Shown one piece after another: positions 48,733-57,784 of a DNA stretch of 64,000 nucleotides. Where the stretch lies: assembly GCA_963676635.1 (NCBI GenBank), contig OY781105.1, forward strand, positions 2,294,001-2,358,000, in the 5' to 3' direction. This DNA comes from GCA-002708315 sp963676635. GTDB taxonomy: Bacteria; Bacteroidota; Bacteroidia; Bacteroidales; F082. A program made the position numbers and the translations under genes. The stretch's first letter is position 1; each line of letters begins with the position of its first letter. Under the pieces are notes generated by a model. The model worked only from the letters and a program-made list of their open reading frames with translations, had not been told where the DNA came from and made no database searches.

Positions 48733-49622
48733 AGCCTTGTGAAAAGAAGCAAATAGTAAATGAGTTAAAAGAGGAAAGCATTTGCAGTATTCACAGGGCT
48801 AGCAAGGTATTATCGCTTAGCAAGGCTGGTTATTATAACAAACCTGTTAAGCGGGATGATTCAGAGATAATTGACTTGTTAAATCAAAATGTTGAGGCTC
48901 ATCCAAAAGAAGGATTTTGGTTGTCGTATCACCGTTTGAGGAATAGAGGTTACAAATGGAATCATAAAAGAGTATTCCGGGTTTATCGGTCTATTGGTTT
49001 GAGTTTAAGGCGAAAGAAGAAAAAACGATTACCTCAGAGAGTAAAGGAACCATTAGTTGTTCCGGCTACTATGAATAATACCTGGAGTATCGATTTTATG
49101 AGTGATTCACTTGATAATTCAAGAAAATTCAGGACATTTAATATAATGGATGATTACAACCGTGAAGCGTTACATATTGATGTGGAGCATTCATTTCCAA
49201 GCAGAAGGGTGGTTTATATACTAAACCGACTGGTAAAGAAGAGAGGCTTGCCAAAGAAGATTCGCATGGATAATGGACCTGAATTTATTGCTACAATACT
49301 ACAGAACTGGGCCGAAGTAAAAGGAATTGAATTTCAGTATACCCAGCCAGGGAAACCTACGCAGAATGCCTATATAGAACGATTAAACAGAACATACAGG
49401 GAAAATGTGCTTGATGCATTCATCTTTAGGGATCTGTTGGATGTACGAGAAAAAACTGAAGAATGGATGGAGGACTATAATAATCATCGACCTCATAAAT
49501 CATTAGGGTATTTGCCACCCAGGAAGTATTGTGATATTGATTTATTGAAAACTTTCGTTCCTCAAGTTTCCAACAAGTCAACATCATTAAATAAACAAAT
49601 TGAAGAAAATTGTCTAATTTAG
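48720..49622 (+). CDS. IS3-family OrfB, read by -1 frameshift from OrfA
   Basis: In the -1 frame the reading continues KKALKPCEKKQIVNELKEES and SICSIHRASKVLSLSKAGYY, typical of IS150-like OrfB, before the first ATG at 48876. The DDE core is intact: WSIDFMSDSLDNS, IRMDNGPEFIATILQNW and NAYIERLNRTYRENVLD. So the active product is an OrfAB fusion. Confidence 0.92.
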   Translation, partial: KKALKPCEKKQIVNELKEESICSIHRASKVLSLSKAGYYNKPVKRDDSEIIDLLNQNVEAHPKEGFWLSYHRLRNRGYKWNHKRVFRVYRSIGLSLRRKKKKRLPQRVKEPLVVPATMNNTWSIDFMSDSLDNSRKFRTFNIMDDYNREALHIDVEHSFPSRRVVYILNRLVKKRGLPKKIRMDNGPEFIATILQNWAEVKGIEFQYTQPGKPTQNAYIERLNRTYRENVLDAFIFRDLLDVREKTEEWMEDYNNHRPHKSLGYLPPRKYCDIDLLKTFVPQVSNKSTSLNKQIEENCLI

Positions 49623-49649
49623 CATTGTCTTAGAAAGGGGTATTCTACA

Positions 49650-49681
49650 AAGTAATCTATAAATAATTTTATCGTTTCCAT
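49650..49681 (-). pseudogene. 5' end of the split membrane-protein gene
   Basis: Starts at ATG 49681 and reads METIKLFIDY up to the IS3 boundary. See the 3' part at 47824-48398. Confidence 0.8.
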
Positions 49682-49769
49682 ATGTGCTTATTAATAATTT
49701 TGAATACTTGAATAAAAATTATCTTTATTATCTTACTGTTTTTTATTGTATAGCTAATTTAAAATACCA

Positions 49770-50324
49770 CTATAACTCTTCGATTTCTTCATTGATAATT
49801 GATGGTCTTACTTTGTCTAAAATCAAATTCAGAAATCCTGTATTTTTATAAAAATAATTTGGATCATTTTCCAGTGTTTCTTCAATAAAATAAAATCCAT
49901 GATTCGCATATTGCTCCATAGTAGTAATTAATAAATCAATAACTTTTCTGTCAGTAATTTCATCCTTTTCAAGAGAAATTAAATCTAGTTCAATTGTTTT
50001 TGCCAATAATGAAATGAATATATACTCTCGCAACCTTGGGTATGCTTTTCGAAGTTTTTTAGAGTCCAGATTGCCCCAAAATTGAATAGGCTGCCCGAAT
50101 GATTTTGTATTATCTTTTAACTTCTTTTTCTTATCCGCATAAAGTCCAATAAAATACGCTAGGATAAAGATCTCATAACCAGCACCAAGGATTTTACCTT
50201 TTGCTGAACTTGCTTCTGAAGATCCAACTCCATAATCTGTAAATTGATGAATTAATTGTTCAAATCGAATTTCCCATTTTGGATTTCTTCTTGCCCACAC
50301 TTCATATAATGTTTCAATTGCCAT
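49770..50324 (-). CDS. Unknown 184-aa protein of the DndD-like operon
   Basis: Mostly helical, soluble protein; words include MAIETLYEVWARRNPKWEIR and GAGYEIFILAYFIGLYADKK. It overlaps the DndD-like gene by 11 bases, so it is its partner. In canonical Dnd operons the gene after dndD is the small dndE, but this protein is longer and I see no DndE motif. Function unknown. Confidence 0.75.
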   Translation of the reverse strand: MAIETLYEVWARRNPKWEIRFEQLIHQFTDYGVGSSEASSAKGKILGAGYEIFILAYFIGLYADKKKKLKDNTKSFGQPIQFWGNLDSKKLRKAYPRLREYIFISLLAKTIELDLISLEKDEITDRKVIDLLITTMEQYANHGFYFIEETLENDPNYFYKNTGFLNLILDKVRPSIINEEIEEL

Positions 50325-52467
50325 TTTTTATTTCTTTTATCAAGGTAAGTTTTGTTTTAATTGTTGATAAATCTAATTTGTTGAAAGGTTTTTCCTTTTC
50401 CATTCTATAAATTGTACAATTTAATTTATCAATCTTATCAGTATCTATTGTACAATCATCTTTTAAAAAACTCTTTGTAAATATTATACATTGTTTCTTA
50501 ATATCTGAAATAACACCAAAAAAATCTCTTTCTTTTTGTGGAGAGAATGAACTTGTTGGTGCATCGAATATAAGCGGATAATCATTCTCTCTTTTTATAG
50601 CAGTAAGTTCTGAAACTGCAAATAATACAGACATATACATAGTTGTTTTTAAAGCCTGATTTGGGTTTGCTATAAAAGTATCGTTTTTGTCTTGAAGTAC
50701 AATTCTAGCTGAATCGTTATGAGATTTTAAGATGCGAATTATACCAAAAAAACCATCAATATTTAGTTTTTCCAAATATTCATTTGATTTCTTTTCTAAC
50801 AGGTTGAGAAAATCTTGTGTATTTTTTTCTTTTGCATTTTTAAACGCATTTTGAATAATCCTAAATGCTAAGTTTACCTTGCTATAAGTTATTGCTAACG
50901 AATTCTTAGCCAAATTATCATATTCTTTTTGAAGTTGACTTAGTTCTTCTTCTAATTCAACTTCTTCTTTTTCAAGTATAATTATTTGTTTTTCTGCTTG
51001 ACTTCTGTAATCCCACCAATTTTTAATGTTTTCATATGTATTTTTTAATTGCTCTTCAGTTAGTGTGTCATTTTGTGCTAATAATTTCTTTTTATTTTCT
51101 TCTTCTAATTCAATGTTTTTTTGAACTTTTCTCAATTCCGTTTTTCTAATCTCATTGAAATTAATATCACCTTTAATTTTATTAAATAAATTATTAATTT
51201 TATCTTGATTGTACTCTATGGCCGTACTCTTTTGCTCAAGTTCTTTCAAATAATTATTTGGGAATATGCCTGTATCCTGTTTACTTTCAGTAATTTTCTG
51301 ACCATTAATAAGTCCTTCTAATTTTTTGACCATAAAATTGTAAGCATCACTTCCTTTTTTCGCTTCACGACCACATACTTTACAGTATTGATCGTTAATC
51401 ATTTCTTGCATTGAAATTTTATCAGGAATGTTTGGAGAAAGAGGAATAATTCCACTTGAAATCTCTTTAGCTAATTCTTGTTTCCCCTTGCTTATATCTT
51501 CTTCTCGCTCAATTTTTCTTTTCTTTTTGCTAAATGCAGTTAACTTATTTTGAAAATCATCAAATATTGACGTAAATCCACATAAAACCCACATTTCATC
51601 TAAGAGTTTAATATTATAGTTTTCATTAATATGCCCTTCAATGTTCGCTTTTTTTTCATTTAGTGATTTAAGCCGTTTATTTATATCTATTAAAAGATCA
51701 CTAGCCTCCTTACTATTTTCAATTTCATTTAATTTCGATTCATAGTTACTCGCATTTTCTCTATTACTGTTTAGTCTATGACGAATATCGTTTAATTTTT
51801 TTCGAATGAGTTCCATTTTGGAACTCAATATTTTCTCATGTTGTGAGTTTTGCTTGTCTGATTTCATAGCTCTTTCATAGGCTTTACGTGATTGATCTTC
51901 AGCAAAATCAGTAAAACCTGGATCGACTGAATCACCTGTGTAATAGGGATCAAACTTTCGAATATTGGAGAATGTATCAATTAAGTAACTAAGGGCATCC
52001 CGGTTATTGAAGACGTTAAGATTATCTTCACCCTTAAATAAACAATACTTTCTAATTGCGGCTTCAAAACATCTATCTAATAAAACTCCTCCATGAATTG
52101 GATTACGACCTTCAATATCACTTTCAAATCCTTTAAATTGAAAATCACTGGTCTCAATATTACCGTTTAATAATTTTTTAAATGAAAATGATTTTTCAAT
52201 GATTTTCTCTCCGTTGTGGTTAAAAGTCATTGAAACTTGTACAATATCACTTTCATATTCTGGTAATTCTGCAATTTTCTTTTGAGAAACAAGTCTCTTG
52301 TCCATATTCTGGTTTGTTGTATTAAACAACCATTCTAAAGCTTCGAAAAAAGTTGTTTTTCCATCTCCATTATCACCAATAAACAACATTAATCCATCAT
52401 TGAATTTAATTGGGTTTATTCCAGAATAACTTCTAAAATTAACTATCGTAATTTCCTTAATATTCAT
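50314..52467 (-). CDS. DndD/Rad50-like ABC ATPase with zinc hook
   Basis: 717 aa. Walker A is LMLFIGDNGDGKTTFFEALE (about residues 28-47). Long coiled coils meet at a zinc-hook CxxC (MINDQYCKVCGREAKK, about residue 360). The C-terminal lobe has the aligned Walker B/D-loop (DYPLIFDAPTSSFSPQKERD). This is the architecture of DndD and other SMC-like defence ATPases. It overlaps the genes on both sides by 4 and 11 bases. Likely works on DNA with the PLD-helicase. Confidence 0.88.
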   Translation of the reverse strand: MNIKEITIVNFRSYSGINPIKFNDGLMLFIGDNGDGKTTFFEALEWLFNTTNQNMDKRLVSQKKIAELPEYESDIVQVSMTFNHNGEKIIEKSFSFKKLLNGNIETSDFQFKGFESDIEGRNPIHGGVLLDRCFEAAIRKYCLFKGEDNLNVFNNRDALSYLIDTFSNIRKFDPYYTGDSVDPGFTDFAEDQSRKAYERAMKSDKQNSQHEKILSSKMELIRKKLNDIRHRLNSNRENASNYESKLNEIENSKEASDLLIDINKRLKSLNEKKANIEGHINENYNIKLLDEMWVLCGFTSIFDDFQNKLTAFSKKKRKIEREEDISKGKQELAKEISSGIIPLSPNIPDKISMQEMINDQYCKVCGREAKKGSDAYNFMVKKLEGLINGQKITESKQDTGIFPNNYLKELEQKSTAIEYNQDKINNLFNKIKGDINFNEIRKTELRKVQKNIELEEENKKKLLAQNDTLTEEQLKNTYENIKNWWDYRSQAEKQIIILEKEEVELEEELSQLQKEYDNLAKNSLAITYSKVNLAFRIIQNAFKNAKEKNTQDFLNLLEKKSNEYLEKLNIDGFFGIIRILKSHNDSARIVLQDKNDTFIANPNQALKTTMYMSVLFAVSELTAIKRENDYPLIFDAPTSSFSPQKERDFFGVISDIKKQCIIFTKSFLKDDCTIDTDKIDKLNCTIYRMEKEKPFNKLDLSTIKTKLTLIKEIKNGN

Positions 52468-52697
52468 AGTAAATTTTGGTTTAAATAATTAAATACTTCA
52501 TTATAAGTATCTTTTAAATTGCTTTTGTTGGGCATATTAGAGATCCCTTGAATAATGTTAGCTATAGCGACAATAATAGGATTTTCTGATTTTAGAGCAT
52601 CGTCAATACTGTCATAATCATCAGGGTTGAATTCGTACATTTCTATTAGTTTCTGGTCAGACAAGACTAAATGTAACATCTTTTCATTATTAGTCAT
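52464..52697 (-). CDS. Small 77-aa protein between helicase and DndD-like ATPase
   Basis: Acidic, helical protein (MLHLVLSDQKLIEMYEFNPD, NPIIVAIANIIQGISNM). It overlaps the helicase gene by 8 bases and the ATPase gene by 4, a strong sign that it is real and made in step with both. It recalls the small middle components of three-component ABC defence systems by size and position, but I see no family match. Confidence 0.75.
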   Translation of the reverse strand: MTNNEKMLHLVLSDQKLIEMYEFNPDDYDSIDDALKSENPIIVAIANIIQGISNMPNKSNLKDTYNEVFNYLNQNLL

Positions 52698-54975
52698 TAT
52701 TATATAAGTTTAGATTGTAATAATTCATTATATCTATTAATACATTAATTGTATGAGAACTATTTTCCGCGAGAGAGGAAAAGTTATATACCCGTTCTAA
52801 TTCTTTTTTTAGTAAACATCTCTCCATTTTAAAACTATCATTACTGGTATTAAGTTCTGGAATCACAACTAAGTCATGAATATAAGCAAAGGGTTTGTCA
52901 TCATGTTTCCTGAGTATTCTTCCACGTCTTTGGATAAATTGTCGAGGATTTCCTGTACTTGAACAAAATATCGCAAACTCTGCCCTTGGTACGTCAACAC
53001 CTTCATCAAGACATTTCATCGAAGTTAGCACTTCAATCTCACCATTGGCAAACTGCTCTAGAACTTTATCTTTAGAACTTGTCCCGGAAATAAATTTTTT
53101 TACAGTTGTTTTTTTATCAGTATCTATAATTGCCTTTGTATAAACATCTATTAAATGTTCAGCATCGTTGTCTAAATTTGTTTCATCTTTTTTAGAAAAA
53201 ATATCTGTTTCAAAGTAATCATTTGGATCATTGCCTTCTGGAACATAAACAAGAGTATATTTTAAATTCTTCTTTTTTGTATATTGTTCACGTAAAATTT
53301 CATTAAATACACTATACTTATTATGCGCTTTATGTATTATACGTTTTCTTGCAAGTAATAAATTTGTGAGTATTTGATCACTTTTATAGAAACTTTCCTT
53401 TTGTGGATTGAAATACTTGGCAATTTTAAGTGACAACTCATTGTATCTATTCATTTCAGTTTCAGTTAGTGAAACTAAATGTGGATAATAGTAATAGCGA
53501 CACAAAACATTATTATTAATTGCTTCTGCCATTGAGTATTCATAAGTATAAATATTTTCACTATTGAAAAATGAAAACAATTTATAATTACCATCCTCGT
53601 CATATTGTCTCTCAGGGGTTGCTGAAAGACCAATTCTTCTTTTACAATTAATTTTTGAGAGTATTTTTAATAATGAAGGTGATCCCATATTATGACATTC
53701 GTCCGCAATTAGCAATGTTTTAACTGGTAGTTGGTTTATCTCTTGAAAAGTTTTTTGCTTAGAAAATGAAGCATAAGTAGAAATTACAATATATGAAATC
53801 TGCTCAGTCGGGAAAAGGTGTTCTCGTGTTAATAGAGCAGAAAAATCATCTTTCCAGTTATTTTTTGAATAAATTTTAATGATTGCAGAAAAGTTAAACC
53901 TTCTACACTCATCCTCCCATTGATTAATTAGTGTAATGGTTGGAACTAATATTAATGCTTTATAGTAACCTGTTTTCTTGTAAATTTCAAGCAAACAATT
54001 TAGGGATGTAATTGTTTTTCCTGTGCCGGTTGCCATAGCAAATAAACCTTGTTGGTTGTTAAGTCGCCAATTTTCAAAGGCTATTTTCTGATATTTTCTG
54101 GGTCCTTTCTCAAAAGGGAAACGGGGTTCATTAGCAATTTTTCTTATCCTTGACTCCATCATTTTTAGATGGTCTTTGAAGGATTTCTTAAGATTCGGGT
54201 TAATTGTTATTTTATTGATAATTTCTATTTCATTTTCTAATAATTCATCTTTATTCAAATCTTGGCCAGTTTTATTAATCACTTCAATAATATCATCAGT
54301 CGCAAGATATTCATAAGATTTATTTGTTTTATTATAAATTGAGTCGAATTCTTTTTGATTTTTTTTAATTCTAATTTTTTCAATATTATTTCCCCAGGAT
54401 CTAAAAATAGATAGAGATTCTCCATTCTCTATTAAACCGCTATAAGTGAAGTTACAACTTCCATTAAAATAAATCTTATGTTCGCCATCAGATAATATAC
54501 CTTGTTTATAGTGCGCTAATTTGTCAGGTTTAAGTTTTACTGGAATGATTTCTAGTTTGTTATGTCTATGTAAATATTTAAGACAATCAAAAAAATGTTG
54601 TTTACCTTCATTTATAATATCAGCAAGTCCTTCAATATCATTTTCTATCGTTGATTTTATGAATAATTCATCCTTGATCAGGTCAGAATCTTCAAAAAAA
54701 ATATTTTTATCTGTTTTTGATAGAAAATGATTGGTGATTAATCTTAGTTCACCTCCATTATAAATAAATATTGCAAAACTTAGTGATAATGTTCGAATTG
54801 CATTTGAACTAAAATATCCAAGTTTCAGATCAATTCTTTTACACAATTGTATTGTTTTGAGATAAAACTCAATAGGTAAATATTCTCCATCAGAGCTATA
54901 TTCCAGATCTTCAGGAAAATCTATTTCAATAAATTTATTCATATAATTAATAACCTTTGCATGTAAAAAATGCAT
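52690..54975 (-). CDS. PLD-nuclease-like plus SF2 helicase, restriction-type subunit
   Basis: 761 aa. The N-terminal 230 residues look PLD-like (LKLGYFSSNAIRTLSLSFAI; AHYKQGILSDGEHKIYFNG with an HxK...D pattern; GSCNFTYSGLIENGESLSIF). The helicase core follows: GLFAMATGTGKTITSLNCLL, LLIADECHNMGSP (DECH), RIGLSATPERQ and QFIQRRGRILRKHDDKPFAY. This combination resembles the helicase reported as a phosphorothioation-linked restriction enzyme. First gene of the minus-strand operon. An alternative start is ATG 54942 (MNKFIEIDFPEDL). Confidence 0.85.
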   Translation of the reverse strand: MHFLHAKVINYMNKFIEIDFPEDLEYSSDGEYLPIEFYLKTIQLCKRIDLKLGYFSSNAIRTLSLSFAIFIYNGGELRLITNHFLSKTDKNIFFEDSDLIKDELFIKSTIENDIEGLADIINEGKQHFFDCLKYLHRHNKLEIIPVKLKPDKLAHYKQGILSDGEHKIYFNGSCNFTYSGLIENGESLSIFRSWGNNIEKIRIKKNQKEFDSIYNKTNKSYEYLATDDIIEVINKTGQDLNKDELLENEIEIINKITINPNLKKSFKDHLKMMESRIRKIANEPRFPFEKGPRKYQKIAFENWRLNNQQGLFAMATGTGKTITSLNCLLEIYKKTGYYKALILVPTITLINQWEDECRRFNFSAIIKIYSKNNWKDDFSALLTREHLFPTEQISYIVISTYASFSKQKTFQEINQLPVKTLLIADECHNMGSPSLLKILSKINCKRRIGLSATPERQYDEDGNYKLFSFFNSENIYTYEYSMAEAINNNVLCRYYYYPHLVSLTETEMNRYNELSLKIAKYFNPQKESFYKSDQILTNLLLARKRIIHKAHNKYSVFNEILREQYTKKKNLKYTLVYVPEGNDPNDYFETDIFSKKDETNLDNDAEHLIDVYTKAIIDTDKKTTVKKFISGTSSKDKVLEQFANGEIEVLTSMKCLDEGVDVPRAEFAIFCSSTGNPRQFIQRRGRILRKHDDKPFAYIHDLVVIPELNTSNDSFKMERCLLKKELERVYNFSSLAENSSHTINVLIDIMNYYNLNLYNND

Positions 54976-55179
54976 GTTACTCTACTATGCAAATTGGTTT
55001 TGTTGATTGGCTCGCCTAAATTAGAAAAATTATTGGAAAGTGTTTTCAAATATGACAATTTAGAATTATTATGAATAATATGGATATAAAAAAATGTGTA
55101 TGCTCATTAAAATTTGGTAGCTTAATAAGATGGCTACTAATGTTATAAATTTAAAAATAATGACTCCCCAAACAGTGCG
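54976..55179. other. Upstream region of the helicase operon
   Basis: AT-rich, no gene; contains a small TAGC/GCTA hairpin near 55118-55137. The operon promoter should lie here, but I could not fix one. Confidence 0.4.
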
Positions 55180-55269
55180 TGTAGAATACCCCTTTCTAAG
55201 ACAATGCTAAATTAGACAATTTTCTTCAATTTGTTTATTTAATGATGTTGACTTGTTGGAAACTTGAGG
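55180..55269 (-). mobile_element. Orphan right end of the IS3 element found at 48399, inverted
   Basis: About 90 bp identical to the reverse complement of 49560-49649, from the end TGTAGAATACCCC into the last codons of orfB. The rest of the element is absent. It ends directly before the ATPase-operon terminator. Together with the intact copy it brackets the minus-strand defence operon with inverted IS3 sequence. Confidence 0.85.
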
Positions 55270-55282
55270 TGTAGTATCCCCC

Positions 55283-55319
55283 AAAAAAAAAACAGCCTTC
55301 CCATGACAGAAAGGCTGTT
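55283..55319 (-). terminator. Rho-independent terminator of the V/A-ATPase operon
   Basis: On the minus strand the stem AACAGCCTT/AAGGCTGTT (55319-55291) is followed by a run of T (55292-55283). It lies about 115 bases beyond the last ATPase gene. Confidence 0.85.
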
Positions 55320-55432
55320 ACAAAAAATTCTTTACTCTGTTAGGAGTCTTTCTATAAAGTTCGCTAACGAAATTTACGATGTGTTAAATAACAATAAGTT
55401 TACTTTCGTAAATGTTAGTTATCAAACTTTAT

Positions 55433-55894
55433 TTAGGATCCGCTTGGAATACCACCCATACCAAACACCATCGCCAACAATGCAACAGTTTCGATAATAC
55501 CCATTGCGGCAATATACATACCTGCTCCCTGCTTGTCGTTTACGGCAAGGTTAGAACATGCAGCAGCACCAAGTCGTCCCTGCATAATAGCAGAAGCTGC
55601 AATTGCAATACCTACAAAAAATGAGAATATCATCTGATCCAGATAGCTGTCGGGGTTCAGATTAGCACTAATCATGGAATTCATAAATATCATTCCATAA
55701 ATTACCTGACTCAAAGGCATACCTACCATAGCAAGCGCCAAAGATGGAAGCTTTTTACCCTCTTTAATAGCCTGTTTCCATAATCCCATGGCACCAAGTC
55801 CTGCTACACCTGTTCCTATTGCCGAACCTACACCCGCAATACCCAATGCAATTGCATGACCGCCAAATCCATTTACTACTGTTGTTAAAATCAT
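55433..55894 (-). CDS. V/A-type ATPase subunit K (c-ring), sodium-type residue pattern
   Basis: 153 aa, four membrane helices in two hairpins. Ion-site residues by comparison with Enterococcus hirae NtpK: Ser62-Gln63 and Tyr66 (PLSQVIYG), Gln105 (IMQGRLG) and Glu135 (GIIETVAL). The first hairpin has no carboxylate, as in the duplicated V-type c subunit. The Gln/Ser/Tyr set points to Na+ and not H+, inferred from the NtpK site. Confidence 0.88.
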   Translation of the reverse strand: MILTTVVNGFGGHAIALGIAGVGSAIGTGVAGLGAMGLWKQAIKEGKKLPSLALAMVGMPLSQVIYGMIFMNSMISANLNPDSYLDQMIFSFFVGIAIAASAIMQGRLGAAACSNLAVNDKQGAGMYIAAMGIIETVALLAMVFGMGGIPSGS

Positions 55895-55945
55895 GGTTTT
55901 AAAATTTATTAGTTTTTATTTTCTATATTTAATTTCAATTATTAA

Positions 55946-57784
55946 TTATTCTTTACCAGCTTTATTATCCTTCATTTTAAAAGGATTATACTCACTGCCT
56001 GAGAACTCAACTCCTGCATGGCCTGCATATTCAAGCATATTCAATCGTACACCGTGAACAATAACAGCCATTCCGGCAAGGATCATATTAAGAGTATGTC
56101 CAAGAATAAGCACAAGAACAGCCATTATTCCTGATAATACTGTTGTTATTCCATCACCAATAGCCATCTGATTAAAGCTCATAGCCATCAATACCGTTGA
56201 AAGTCCCACGGCATACAGTCTTATATATGAAATAATATCTGAGAAACCACTGATAATACTCAGCGGAAGGTTACCCAGAGACGATAATACACCTTTAAAG
56301 AAACTTGTCCCGGGATTTGAGAAAAGCCCAATAAGCAAAGCCCCTCCAATAAATAACCAAACCATGAACTTAGGAGCATCAATGCCCAGCACCATCTGGT
56401 TAACAATTAAAAACAATCCCCAAACAATAGCTACCCAACCCAGCTGGCCGATAGCCATTACACTGTTCCTTACTTTCCAGGCGCTTTGCAAGTGACCTAC
56501 TGTCAGATGAATGGCTCCAACAAGGAACATAAATTTCTGGATGAAAACATCATCACCGCCAAAGCTGGCCAGTTTATCAATCTTCAGTCTGCTAAGCACA
56601 TGCCAGTTAGCAATCTCTTCCGAACCGAAATACGTTCCCGTAAGAACACCCCAAAAGAGAATCGACACCGATAGAGTATACATAAGAGAAAACTCAACAG
56701 AGCCTTTAAACTTCATTTTTGCATGCACAAGGATTGTGATAAGCAAAAATACAAGTCCGTAACCAGCATCTCCAACAAGAATTCCGGTAAAGAAAGTAAA
56801 GAACAACATAAACACTCTGGAAACATCCAGTTCCTTATATCCCGGCACAAGACCCATAAAGTTCATAACCGGATTAATACGACTGGCCCATTTAGATGAC
56901 CTGATAAGAGTTGGTACTTCATCAGTTTCTTCTTCTGTTGGATCTTCAATAATATAACCCCAGTTATTCTTATCAGCAGCTTTCTCCAGATCATCAATAC
57001 GATCCACAGGGATATATCCTTTAAGACATCTCACCCTCTCATCAATTGAAAAACCGCCATATCTTACATTACGCAGATTATAGCGCTGCTTTCTTTCCTC
57101 CAAAGCCTCTTCAAGCACATACTTCCATGAATACATCATGTTAAGACCCAACTCGCTTTCCTTTGCTAACTTTTGAGCATCATCAAAAAGCTTCTTCGCC
57201 TCTTTTGCAGATACAGAAGGAACTTCAACCGTTTGTGAAGTCAATTCCTCTTTGATATCACTTGTAACAAGTACCACCTGGTTAAGATGACCTATCTTAC
57301 CCACAACCTTTATATCCTCGCGTGTTCTTACACTTTTCAGATCACGATCATCAATCAGATACAACTTAATAAAAGCGCCATGGTCAGCAAGTTCATTTAG
57401 TCCGGCAATTGATATATCACCCCAGTTTTTATACCATTGTAATATATCAGCATATTTTTTAGAAGACTTCTCAGCATCTGCAAGATTCTCACTGGCTTTA
57501 ATAACATTCTCCAAAAGAGTAATGTCACCTCTTTCAACAGATGAGTAATCAGTATCACCCTCAGGTTTACTAATTTCAGTCTCCGGAGCATAATGCTCAA
57601 GTACCTCAATAGCCTTCTCCAGTTGTTTAATTCTCGCAGTAACGCGCTCAATTGACTCATCCTTAGGAGGCTGAAAAGGTGAAACATGCATAACACCCAG
57701 CTTACCCAAAAGATTAAGTTCCTTATCAGCATCAACAGCAGAATCAGACATAAAGAGAGTAACTTTCTTCATTTTAATAATCAT
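55946..57784 (-). CDS. V/A-type ATPase subunit I (a-like stator)
   Basis: 612 aa. The cytoplasmic N-terminal half (MIIKMKKVTLFMSDSAVDAD, coiled coils) is followed from about residue 330 by seven or eight membrane helices (FFTGILVGDAGYGLVFLLIT, SIISGFSDIISYIRLYAVGL). The conserved Arg of the SYIRLYAVGL helix faces the c-ring. It overlaps subunit D by 4 bases. Forms the ion half-channels of the membrane sector. Confidence 0.93.
   Translation of the reverse strand: MIIKMKKVTLFMSDSAVDADKELNLLGKLGVMHVSPFQPPKDESIERVTARIKQLEKAIEVLEHYAPETEISKPEGDTDYSSVERGDITLLENVIKASENLADAEKSSKKYADILQWYKNWGDISIAGLNELADHGAFIKLYLIDDRDLKSVRTREDIKVVGKIGHLNQVVLVTSDIKEELTSQTVEVPSVSAKEAKKLFDDAQKLAKESELGLNMMYSWKYVLEEALEERKQRYNLRNVRYGGFSIDERVRCLKGYIPVDRIDDLEKAADKNNWGYIIEDPTEEETDEVPTLIRSSKWASRINPVMNFMGLVPGYKELDVSRVFMLFFTFFTGILVGDAGYGLVFLLITILVHAKMKFKGSVEFSLMYTLSVSILFWGVLTGTYFGSEEIANWHVLSRLKIDKLASFGGDDVFIQKFMFLVGAIHLTVGHLQSAWKVRNSVMAIGQLGWVAIVWGLFLIVNQMVLGIDAPKFMVWLFIGGALLIGLFSNPGTSFFKGVLSSLGNLPLSIISGFSDIISYIRLYAVGLSTVLMAMSFNQMAIGDGITTVLSGIMAVLVLILGHTLNMILAGMAVIVHGVRLNMLEYAGHAGVEFSGSEYNPFKMKDNKAGKE

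Larger units (their letters stand above)
48399..49649 (+). mobile_element. IS3-family element, complete, 1251 bp, with 4-bp target duplication
   Basis: Ends are TGTAATATCCCC and GGGGTATTCTACA, continuing as related inverted repeats (TAAGACA..CTAA.ATTAGACAA). AAGT is duplicated at 48395-48398 and 49650-49653. Removing the element plus one AAGT restores the split membrane-protein frame. Confidence 0.92.

Noticed and set aside
49560..55269. Composite transposon bounded by two IS3 copies
   Set aside because: One copy is only a 90-bp end fragment, and the intact copy has its own target duplication inside a gene, so the pair did not move the segment as a standard composite.
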